A stretch of DNA of 9,427 nt. Origin: Patescibacteria group bacterium (GTDB lineage: Bacteria > Patescibacteriota > Gracilibacteria > UM-FILTER-43-11). Positions 1 to 6,405 of the stretch are shown here, piece after piece (positions within the stretch are counted from its first letter, which is position 1; the number at the start of each line of letters is the position of its first letter). The DNA lies in contig JAJDCE010000020.1 of the NCBI GenBank assembly GCA_029260985.1, positions 1-9,427 on the forward strand, in the 5' to 3' direction. The position numbers and the translations under genes were made by a program. Below the pieces are notes generated by a model, which was not told the origin of the DNA, did no database searches, and saw nothing but the letters and a program-made list of their open reading frames with translations.

Positions 1-680
1 CAGTTATTTTCTTTTTTCTTAACTTCCACAACAGATGCCCAATCTTTTTCGTCCAAAAATTCCTTCCTTACAAGAATGGCATAATCACCCTTTGTTTCCT
101 CTCGTAAAGTTTTCAAAAATCTATCTATCTCTTTCCCAAGCTCTACATAGCCGATGAGTTCATCTTCATTGTAATAAGGCTGAACAAATCTGAGTGCAAA
201 AGCTGTTTTACCAAGCTCAATTCCAATGCCCGGCCCCTTGGTTTCCTGAGATTTTTTAAAAGTAATCCGATTTATAATATCTCCGTATTTTTCTTTATTA
301 TGCAGACGGGCAAAATTTACACCATTCTTACCATGGAAATAAAAATGGGTAATATCGTATTTATTTTTTAAATCCTGAAATAAAGCCTCTCCAAGTTTAC
401 CGAGCTTTTCTCTGTCTTTTCCTATGAACGCTTCCTTTAATCCATCGCCATTGTGCAAGAATACCTCCAAAGATGCTCCGAGCATTTTACTATCCTCCCT
501 CTCAAGTATTTGAAATCTCACCTCCAGGCTTTCTGCTTCTGTTAAAATGCGGTTTTCAAGAACTTGATTAAGATTATTTTCGTTAGAGCTCACAATAAAA
601 TAAACAATCGCTGTTGCTATTGCGAGCGCAATAAGGAGTAAGCCTGATAATTTTATGTTAATTCTTAGGTTTTTGAACAT
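1..680 (-). CDS. Membrane sensor protein, Cache-like extracytoplasmic domain (partial, C-terminus missing)
   Basis: The reading frame opens with ATG at 680-678 and runs off the left edge, leaving 226 residues. Residues 1-10 are basic and a single membrane segment spans about 11-31, so residues after 32 should be outside the cell. A helical stretch (about 35-105) leads into a region with HFYFHGKNGVNFARLHN (about 112-128), a GIGIELGKTAFALRFVQP-type strand (151-168) and LIGYVELGKEID (175-186). From memory this resembles the double Cache sensor domain (dCache_3 type) found at the N-terminus of sensor histidine kinases, diguanylate cyclases and chemoreceptors. The output domain lies outside the window, so the signalling type is unknown. 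No Shine-Dalgarno is visible; the leader is A-rich. The gene is divergent from the acyltransferase gene at 863, across 182 bp. Sensor function is well supported; the ligand is not. Confidence 0.8.
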   Translation of the reverse strand, partial: MFKNLRINIKLSGLLLIALAIATAIVYFIVSSNENNLNQVLENRILTEAESLEVRFQILEREDSKMLGASLEVFLHNGDGLKEAFIGKDREKLGKLGEALFQDLKNKYDITHFYFHGKNGVNFARLHNKEKYGDIINRITFKKSQETKGPGIGIELGKTAFALRFVQPYYNEDELIGYVELGKEIDRFLKTLREETKGDYAILVRKEFLDEKDWASVVEVKKKENN

Positions 681-716
681 TTTTTTGGTTTTTTATTGCA
701 TTTATAAACTATTAGT

Positions 717-722
717 ATTTTA
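717..722 (-). promoter_or_regulatory. Candidate -10 element for the sensor gene
   Basis: The minus strand reads TAAAAT here (5 of 6 to the consensus -10), about 37 nt before the sensor start codon. The matching -35 position, 17 nt further upstream, reads TGGATT and is poor. The region is AT-rich, so the match may be chance. Confidence 0.22.
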
Positions 723-829
723 CATTCGAATCATGCAGGAATCCACTTAATTCTGAATTTATATCAGATACTTACTCATATAAATACTCCATTAAATGCT
801 CTATCTGGATTTTTTAGCATACTCACGTA

Positions 830-835
830 TATACT
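830..835 (+). promoter_or_regulatory. Candidate -10 element for the DUF1624 gene
   Basis: TATACT matches the -10 consensus at 5 of 6 positions and lies 27 nt before the GTG start at 863. No good -35 hexamer lies 16-18 nt upstream, so the support is the hexamer and its position only. Confidence 0.25.
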
Positions 836-862
836 GTAATTAGGCTATTTAATCAGACTTTT

Positions 863-1573
863 GTGAAAATTGAACGTATTCATTGGATTGATTCTCTAAG
901 AGGCATTGCCATTGTAATGATGGTGATTTTTCATTTCGCTTTTAATCTCGATTATCTGGATATTAAATCAATAGCCCTATATTCAGGCTTCTGGCTCGTT
1001 TTTGTCCGGATTATTCAGTTCTTATTTTTGGGATTAGTGGGTGTCTCTCTTTATCTTTCTTATCAGAATCAGAAAACGTATCGGTCTTTTTTGCATTTTC
1101 AGATGAAGCGAGCGGTTAAATTATTTGCTGTTGCCTTACTTATAACTGTAGTGACTTACTTTGTAGTCCCCGAGGCCTACATTCGTTTTGGCGTCATTCA
1201 TTTTATATCCGTCGCAATTGCTATTGGCGCATTGTTTGTTCGATTTCCACGCGTTTTAACTGTGTTGATGATTCTTATTCCCATCCCTGCTGCTCTTTTT
1301 TCAGAAATTGTGCTCAACACCCCCCTACTTCTTCCTATCGGAATAGTTCCCAGGGGTTTTTTCACTGTCGATTATTTTCCGCTTTTTCCGTGGCTGTCTA
1401 TCGTTTTCGCCGGGATAGTAGCAGCCTATCTCCTTGATTATTTCAAACTGCTTAAGAATGCTTTCTACTCAAAGCGTTTAGTTTTTTTGGAGAAGATCGG
1501 TAAAAAGTCCCTTTGGATATATCTCATTCATCAGCCTATTTTATTAGGATTGATATACTTGCTATTTAAGTAA
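863..1573 (+). CDS. DUF1624 / heparan-alpha-glucosaminide N-acetyltransferase-like membrane protein
   Basis: This 236-residue protein has about seven hydrophobic segments. Its N-terminus carries the family signature D10-S-L-R13-G14-I-A-I, followed by H24 inside the first membrane segment. Further family-like motifs are IRFGVIHFI (107-115), DYFPLFPWLSIVFAG (170-184) and, near the end, KKSLWIYLIHQPI (214-226). These match the catalytic domain family named for human HGSNAT, in which a membrane enzyme passes an acetyl group from cytosolic acetyl-CoA to a sugar outside. The length is that of a complete bacterial single-domain member. The start is GTG; no ATG or TTG occurs in frame between it and the upstream stop at 815-817. 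A role in acylating a surface glycan is inferred from the family; the substrate cannot be read from the sequence. Confidence 0.82.
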   Translation: MKIERIHWIDSLRGIAIVMMVIFHFAFNLDYLDIKSIALYSGFWLVFVRIIQFLFLGLVGVSLYLSYQNQKTYRSFLHFQMKRAVKLFAVALLITVVTYFVVPEAYIRFGVIHFISVAIAIGALFVRFPRVLTVLMILIPIPAALFSEIVLNTPLLLPIGIVPRGFFTVDYFPLFPWLSIVFAGIVAAYLLDYFKLLKNAFYSKRLVFLEKIGKKSLWIYLIHQPILLGLIYLLFK

Positions 1574-1607
1574 AACATGTTAGGATAATAGACCTTTAAT
1601 ATATTTT

Positions 1608-2192
1608 ATGAGTGATATAGAAAGAGGTGAGAGATGGGAGGAGATAGAAGCTTGGGCCGAAAAGTCTAAAATGCTTTCTGATCTATTTGATATGGCTTAC
1701 CAGAGCGGATCATTTGGAAAAATGCTGCGTAATTTGTCGTATGCTCAATTACAGACCCTTCGTGGAAAACTACAAAGATTTACTTCTTATGAGGAAGATG
1801 CACCTTTATTTAATATCATAAGAAGGGGAATTTTAAAGCTTCTGAATATAAAGCCTGCTTCTGAAACTGAAACAGAGAATCCTTTGTCGACGCTCGGAAG
1901 AGAATTGCGGGAGGCTATACATCAATCTGAATCCGCACAAAAGAGAATGCCAGAATATCTTCAATCCTTTAGAGCTTATGCAGCAAATCTAGACCCAAAG
2001 GAAGTATCAAACAATATTAATGATTGGACACTTAAGAACTTGGTTGATGTTGGTGAGGAGCAAGAGAAACCTCAGGTAAATAAAGGTATAATCATCATCT
2101 CTACAAATAAGACGTTTGACGAGAATCTCGCCTTCGTAGAAACTCACATTGTCACAGCAATGCATATGCATCATCTGAATGGTGGACGATAA
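1608..2192 (+). CDS. Hypothetical protein, soluble and helical, family not recognised
   Basis: I do not recognise this 194-residue protein. It begins 34 nt after the DUF1624 stop codon and may share its transcript. There is no signal peptide or membrane segment. The N-terminal half is charged and probably helical, with a basic amphipathic stretch around GKMLRNLSYAQLQTLRGKLQRF (37-58) and FNIIRRGILKLL (68-79). A polar linker follows (about 83-95). The C-terminal 40 residues look more strand-like (KGIIIISTNK, 159-168) and end in the His/Met-rich TAMHMHHLNGGR. The ATG at 1608 has no Shine-Dalgarno. The ORF has ordinary composition and no competing long frame with better features, so it is probably a real gene. 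Confidence 0.6.
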   Translation: MSDIERGERWEEIEAWAEKSKMLSDLFDMAYQSGSFGKMLRNLSYAQLQTLRGKLQRFTSYEEDAPLFNIIRRGILKLLNIKPASETETENPLSTLGRELREAIHQSESAQKRMPEYLQSFRAYAANLDPKEVSNNINDWTLKNLVDVGEEQEKPQVNKGIIIISTNKTFDENLAFVETHIVTAMHMHHLNGGR

Positions 2193-2198
2193 AATTTG

Positions 2199-2226
2199 TT
2201 GAAAATTTATCCACAACTGGTAATCT
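2199..2226 (+). promoter_or_regulatory. Candidate sigma70-type promoter for the coiled-coil gene
   Basis: TTGAAA (2199-2204) and TAATCT (2221-2226) are separated by 16 nt and lie 37 nt or more before the ATG at 2263. The hexamers match consensus at 5 and 4 of 6 positions. Such matches are common in AT-rich DNA. Confidence 0.3.
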
Positions 2227-2262
2227 GTATCAGCTTGTTTTTAAAATTAACCTAAAATAAAT

Positions 2263-2670
2263 ATGGCGGATCTAAAACCCAATCAGATTGAAACATTACT
2301 TTTGAAAATCACTGAGCTGAAAGATAAATATCAGGATGCGAAAGTGGTTCTTAAGAGCTACAAAATGAAATCTGAAAAACTCACTCAGCTAAAAAGGGTA
2401 AAAAAGGATTTGAATGACCAGATTGATGAAGAGAAACGGAGCATTGAGGATGGGTTTTTAGAAGATAAGGACTATGAACAAGCCAGCAACGATGAGCTCA
2501 CTCTGAAGAATCAGATTAAGGAAAAAAATGCTGAACTACGGGAAACTATGGCGAAAGTGAATAAAGGCCAGGATCTCTCATCCTACGATTATAATATTAA
2601 GGGTGAGCCGATGAAGGTGCAGGTTGAGCGAGTGGTGAAGGTTTATATCAATGGATCGGAACAGAAATGA
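2263..2670 (+). CDS. Small coiled-coil protein, family not recognised
   Basis: This 135-residue protein is rich in Lys, Glu, Asp, Leu and Gln. Residues about 8-105 have the heptad-like pattern of an antiparallel or oligomerising coiled coil (for example KSEKLTQLKRVKKDLNDQI and LTLKNQIKEKNAELRETM), broken by GFLEDKDYEQASND (about 64-77), a likely turn. The last 30 residues (YNIKGEPMKVQVERVVKVYINGS) look like a short beta region. No signal peptide or membrane segment is present. It follows the hypothetical gene at 1608 by 70 nt and is convergent with the redox gene ending at 2720. It stops with TGA, the only TGA stop in the window; no TGA interrupts the other genes, which argues against UGA recoding. 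Its function is unknown; scaffolding or prefoldin-like roles would be guesses. Confidence 0.65.
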   Translation: MADLKPNQIETLLLKITELKDKYQDAKVVLKSYKMKSEKLTQLKRVKKDLNDQIDEEKRSIEDGFLEDKDYEQASNDELTLKNQIKEKNAELRETMAKVNKGQDLSSYDYNIKGEPMKVQVERVVKVYINGSEQK

Positions 2671-2697
2671 TTTCAGATTTCTGAATTCGCATTTCTG
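2662..2697. terminator. Weak inverted-repeat element between convergent genes
   Basis: CAGAAAT (2662-2668) pairs with ATTTCTG (2677-2683) across an 8-nt loop, and a second ATTTCTG follows at 2691-2697. It lies at the stop codon of the coiled-coil gene, in the gap between two convergent genes, where a bidirectional terminator would be expected. The stem is AT-rich and has no clear T tract. Confidence 0.25.
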
Positions 2698-2719
2698 ATT
2701 TAATTGAGCATTCATCTAT

Positions 2720-4468
2720 TTAGAAATCATCATAAACGACACCATCCCCCTGATGATGGGTGGCCCAGGAGAACCACATTTCATAGTATCCGGGGATTTC
2801 TTTCCCATCACGCGACACAATGATCTCTCCTCCATTTTTAGCAATTGTTAAATTCAGTGAGTCGATGTCAGTTGACCCCTCTGTGATCTTTTTTTGAGGA
2901 AAGCTGACTGATTTATCATCCACGCCAACCACATACATGATTTCTTTGATAAAGAAACGCTTGTCGCTAACTGAAACCGGGAAGATGAGCCGCTCGGTTT
3001 CTTCGTAATCACCGTATGGATATACGCCGTAATTTCTATTATAACCCGTATCATCACTCATCACCTTGGCGTTTGGATATTTCTGTTTCATTTCGCTGAA
3101 TTGGATCAGTCTCATGGGTAGAACTTCAAGTTCTGTGCCTGTATAATCCCCTACTACCGCTTCGCCTCTTGCCTGTGACCAAAGCGATTCATTCGTGCGA
3201 TCATACATCAATAGATTTGATTCAAAAAGCATGCCGGACACTCCGAATTCCAGCACCTGACCCTTCACATTCCGGTTAAATACAATAGCGCTGCCGCATA
3301 GTGGGCAAAAGGTGACGGCCACTGGTTTTCCACCAACTACATCGTTTGTGATTTCGTGCCAAACGAGAATTGTATAAGGATAGAAACGTTCATCACCGTC
3401 GACATCTAAATAGACTCCTAATACATCATCTTCAACTTTAGCCTCTTTTTGACTGATGAATTTTGGATTTGTGATGGCTGGAATGCCGTCCTTTGGCGGA
3501 CCACCGCCTAAAATCTTTTTGGTGTCGATGGATCGAACTTTAGTATTCGTCTTGATGTTCCGAATCGGCAGTGCAACGGCATCATCGTGCTCATACTGCG
3601 AGTCGGGTACAATTTTTATTTCAGCGACTTTTTCTTCTGATTTTTTTTCGACGATCTCATTTTCTTCATCTAATCCTTCTTCCTTTAATATTTCGAATCC
3701 ATCTTCTTTTTCATCACTTTCCTGCTCCAGCCCTTTATCTTCCATCTTATCTAATAATTTTTCTTCAATTGTCGTTACTCCATAACCCGCGTCTAAAACA
3801 GCGGCTTCAATTTTTTTGTCGAAGCCTGTTACAAGCGCGATCCCGACGATCACGAGCAGAATCCCCATTCCCCTTTTAAACCACCCTTTAGGATCGGCTG
3901 CCCATTTAAGCTTCATTACAATCCGTTGGCCAAAAAAGGCGATAAGACCGAGTACCAATGCCAATCCAAGCGCGTAAACCAGCAGATAGAAAATACCTAA
4001 TGCAAAACTCACTGGCAGAACCGTTGCAAGGATAATGAAATAGGTTGGACTGCAGCTACTGAAGACCGGCCCCATGGCGGCTCCGATGAACACGGCACTC
4101 CATCTTGAGGATTTTTGCTGACCGGCTCTATTCAGGAGCTTTCCAGAACCCTGTTCGAAACCAATTGAGTGAGTGATTTGAGACCATACTTGTGGGAAGA
4201 CCATCAGGATTCCGATGATTGCCAGGATTGCTCCGGACATATAGGACCAAACACTATTCGGGATTGAGATAAAGACAGTCGATGCTTTGAGTATCAAACT
4301 AAACAGCACAACGCTTGTCACCAGTGATCCAACAACGATAAAGGGTCTTGCGCGATCCTGACTTGCCGCGCTGCCACCGATAATCACCGGCAAAAGAGGT
4401 AAGATGCAGGGGGCTAGAATGGTGAGCATCCCGGCAAGAAATGATGTTCCTAACAAAAGTAAATCCAT
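2720..4468 (-). CDS. CcdA/DsbD-type transmembrane thiol carrier fused to a DUF3179 domain
   Basis: The frame extends to a TTG at 4495 (591 residues; numbering here uses that start). I prefer the ATG at 4468 (582 residues), which begins just before the first membrane segment. Residues about 11-225 form six membrane segments of the CcdA/DsbD transmembrane family, with Cys30 in LAPCILPLLPVIIGG and Cys148 in GPVFSSCSP as the expected redox pair. An acidic linker (about 226-300) leads to a complete DUF3179 domain (about 325-585), recognised by GGPPKDGIPAI, YPYTILVWHEITND, FCPLCGSAIVFNR and SLWSQARGEAVVG. Its own Cys397/Cys400 form a CPLC pair. With six membrane spans and an outside N-terminus, as in CcdA, the DUF3179 domain would be extracytoplasmic. 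CcdA proteins carry electrons from cytosolic thioredoxin outward; DUF3179 has no established function. The gene follows the thioredoxin lipoprotein gene by 45 nt, so a shared redox pathway is likely. Confidence 0.88.
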   Translation of the reverse strand: MDLLLLGTSFLAGMLTILAPCILPLLPVIIGGSAASQDRARPFIVVGSLVTSVVLFSLILKASTVFISIPNSVWSYMSGAILAIIGILMVFPQVWSQITHSIGFEQGSGKLLNRAGQQKSSRWSAVFIGAAMGPVFSSCSPTYFIILATVLPVSFALGIFYLLVYALGLALVLGLIAFFGQRIVMKLKWAADPKGWFKRGMGILLVIVGIALVTGFDKKIEAAVLDAGYGVTTIEEKLLDKMEDKGLEQESDEKEDGFEILKEEGLDEENEIVEKKSEEKVAEIKIVPDSQYEHDDAVALPIRNIKTNTKVRSIDTKKILGGGPPKDGIPAITNPKFISQKEAKVEDDVLGVYLDVDGDERFYPYTILVWHEITNDVVGGKPVAVTFCPLCGSAIVFNRNVKGQVLEFGVSGMLFESNLLMYDRTNESLWSQARGEAVVGDYTGTELEVLPMRLIQFSEMKQKYPNAKVMSDDTGYNRNYGVYPYGDYEETERLIFPVSVSDKRFFIKEIMYVVGVDDKSVSFPQKKITEGSTDIDSLNLTIAKNGGEIIVSRDGKEIPGYYEMWFSWATHHQGDGVVYDDF

Positions 4469-4513
4469 AACTTTGTAATTTTTAAATTTTTGCAATTTTT
4501 ATTGCTGCAACAA

Positions 4514-5083
4514 CTAAGAGCCAAAGAAGCTTTTGATGTCGTCGACACCGGCAGCGATTTTGACTTTGGCTACAGAGCCATCCGCATTTAAAAAGACAAT
4601 AGTATCTTGCAATAGTACTTTAAATTCCCTTTTTAAATCACTCTCGGCATCGTAATCGGCCTTGAAAATCACCGCGTTATCCAGTGACGCTAGATTTTCT
4701 TTAATTTTAGCGTCGGTGACTCGGCAACTTGGGCACCAGCTTGCGTGAAAGAAAACGGCCACCTTTTCTTTGCCTTTATAGTGTAGAAATTTGGCTTCTG
4801 AGTAATCCTCATAAACCGCATCAGTTGATGGAGGTGTTTCAGGTTTTCTTTCCATAGTATCTGGCACATCTTCATTTTCAGCCGACACTTCCTCAGCTGG
4901 CTCATTAACTCCCCTGTCTTCCATTGCATCACCATCCTCCTCATGTAATCCATCATCTTCCTCATTTTCATCTAACATTACATTTTCCACACCTGGATCC
5001 GGCATTGGTTCTGGGATAAATTTACAACCGCTTAAAGCAGTTAATGACGCGAAAGCAAATAGTACTAAAATTAATTTTTTCAT
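4514..5083 (-). CDS. Thioredoxin-fold lipoprotein (CPSC active site)
   Basis: This 189-residue protein starts with a lipoprotein signal: basic MKK, a hydrophobic core and a lipobox L17-S-G-C20, so Cys20 should be lipidated and the protein anchored outside the membrane. Residues about 21-95 form a highly acidic, low-complexity, probably disordered tether. The thioredoxin fold spans about 98-189, with the redox motif W116-C117-P-S-C120 after the strand VAVFFHAS, and FKADYDAESDLKREFKV typical of the fold. The position of the usual cis-proline before the next strand reads Q159-D160-T161 (VLLQDTIVFLNADG) instead of a Pro-Thr. It lies 32 nt after the second ligase gene and directly before the CcdA-DUF3179 gene, its probable electron donor. 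There is no Shine-Dalgarno before the ATG. Its target proteins are unknown. Confidence 0.88.
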   Translation of the reverse strand: MKKLILVLFAFASLTALSGCKFIPEPMPDPGVENVMLDENEEDDGLHEEDGDAMEDRGVNEPAEEVSAENEDVPDTMERKPETPPSTDAVYEDYSEAKFLHYKGKEKVAVFFHASWCPSCRVTDAKIKENLASLDNAVIFKADYDAESDLKREFKVLLQDTIVFLNADGSVAKVKIAAGVDDIKSFFGS

Positions 5084-5115
5084 CGTTAATTGGGTTACGT
5101 GTTTAATTATAATGG

Positions 5116-6405
5116 TTAAATTTTTCTTGTGCGAGCCTTCAGCGTAGCATTGGCTACAATTCTTTCCAATAGTTGAGTCGGATACATAGGAGGATTCTCC
5201 TCTAATGCCTGATGGTAGATGACGGTTGAGGGCGTGAGGCCTGGTGTTGAATTAGCTTCTATAATGATGAGTTCACCGGTTTTAATGTGCATAAACGCAT
5301 CGATGCGAGCATAGCCTTCGACCCCCAACACTTTGGCCACTTTTTCCATTCGCAACTTTGCTTTTTTCACGGCGGACGGCTTCACAAATTCAGATGGGGG
5401 TGGAGTTATGTTGACTCCTGTACCGCCTTGAAATTTTTCCTCCAAGGTTAGAATATTGCCAATAGCAACTGTGATGCTTGGGTTCATAGCGTGAACTTCT
5501 CCCGCTTTCTCTAAGATACCTATGGTGATCTCGATCCAGTTGGTACGGGTCTGCCACTTTAACTTATTGCCGATGACACGAACTTTGTCGGTGATGATGA
5601 ATTTTTCGAACATCACTTTCTCCATCGCACAATGAGGCATTTCAATCATCCCGTGCTGGTTTTTAAGGGTGCCGTCCGGGATCACTTCTGACTCTCCCAT
5701 TACATGCTTCATGTACTTTTGGAGATCGGAGGCGGAAAAGAGGCGCGCGATTCCCGCACTGCAACCATCCCCCTGAGGCTTTACGATCACTGACTCACTG
5801 CCAAGCTCCATTGTCAGATCGCGCCAATATCTTTTGTAATCAAGAGCTTTAAAAGTTTTAAAGTCATTTACACTCACCAGTTCTCTTGGCGCTGAATGAA
5901 TCCCCTCTTCTTTCAGATTCTTAATCGCTTCACCCGTTTCAAATTTATCCATACAAAGATGTGAGGCTTTAGATCCTGAGCCGTTGAAAGAGACCTTAGC
6001 GTCTTCCAGCATTTTCTGAAGCGTTCCGTCCTCACCTATTCCGCCATGCAGGCCGATGAAAACAAAATCGGATTTTTTTATAAACGAATCGATGGACTCC
6101 TTTTTGGGTAGAAAAACATCTTCAGTGATTTGACCTTCGTCAGTCTTAAGCTTTTTTAACACTATCTCCTTTAAGTGGGTCAGTCTTTTTTCGTCTTTTT
6201 CTGCCGATTTACACGATGCTTCAATTTCTTCAACGGTGTGATTGAGGGTTAAATAATACGGGAGCCTCCATACATTATGATTCATATCTAATAGGTATGG
6301 ATGGGGTTCCAGCTTCTTTGACCGTCTAAGCTTGAGCCATACATTGGTGCCGGACATGACGGAGACTTGGCGTTCGGCAGTTTTGCCGCCAAATAGAACA
6401 TTAAT
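5116..6405 (-). CDS. D-alanine--D-alanine ligase-like ATP-grasp protein, resembling the second half of the plant fused Ddl
   Basis: An ATG at 6357 would give 413 residues, but the same frame continues upstream with NVLFGGKTAERQVSV, the glycine-rich N-terminal Ddl motif whose Glu contacts the first D-Ala. The true N-terminus is therefore upstream of that ATG. No ATG, GTG or TTG exists there before the in-frame stop, so I place the start at an ATT (6405-6403), giving 429 residues. In 413-residue numbering the motifs are HGGIGEDG (104-111), VKPQGDGCSAGI (192-203), RIDAF (351-355) and IEANSTPGLTPSTVIYHQ (366-383), the metal-binding and omega-loop end of Ddl. The canonical active site looks complete. 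A long insertion (about 230-325, with NPSITVAIG and EEKFQGGTGVNITPPP) resembles, from memory, the C-terminal half of plant Ddl. The gene overlaps the upstream ligase gene by 5 nt. The family is certain; the start is not. Confidence 0.85.
   Translation of the reverse strand: MNVLFGGKTAERQVSVMSGTNVWLKLRRSKKLEPHPYLLDMNHNVWRLPYYLTLNHTVEEIEASCKSAEKDEKRLTHLKEIVLKKLKTDEGQITEDVFLPKKESIDSFIKKSDFVFIGLHGGIGEDGTLQKMLEDAKVSFNGSGSKASHLCMDKFETGEAIKNLKEEGIHSAPRELVSVNDFKTFKALDYKRYWRDLTMELGSESVIVKPQGDGCSAGIARLFSASDLQKYMKHVMGESEVIPDGTLKNQHGMIEMPHCAMEKVMFEKFIITDKVRVIGNKLKWQTRTNWIEITIGILEKAGEVHAMNPSITVAIGNILTLEEKFQGGTGVNITPPPSEFVKPSAVKKAKLRMEKVAKVLGVEGYARIDAFMHIKTGELIIIEANSTPGLTPSTVIYHQALEENPPMYPTQLLERIVANATLKARTRKI

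Noticed and set aside
2207..2215. Perfect DnaA-box-like TTATCCACA in the gap before the coiled-coil gene
   Set aside because: It stands alone. A second match, TTTTCCACA near 4983, lies inside a coding sequence. No cluster of boxes, dnaA/dnaN gene or origin structure is present.
2007..2216. Minus-strand open frame opposite the 3' part of the hypothetical gene
   Set aside because: It is a shadow of the plus-strand gene, with no start context, no recognisable motif and an unlikely composition.
3456..3879. Plus-strand open frames rich in Ser/Phe/Leu opposite the CcdA-DUF3179 gene
   Set aside because: They mirror the acidic Glu/Lys-rich linker on the other strand; composition is low complexity and no start signal or family motif is seen.
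6397..6401. TAATG stop-start overlap as the start of the second ligase
   Set aside because: The ATG frame encodes a short unrelated peptide, whereas the conserved VLFGGKTAERQVS motif is in a different frame. It was kept only as a spacing observation.
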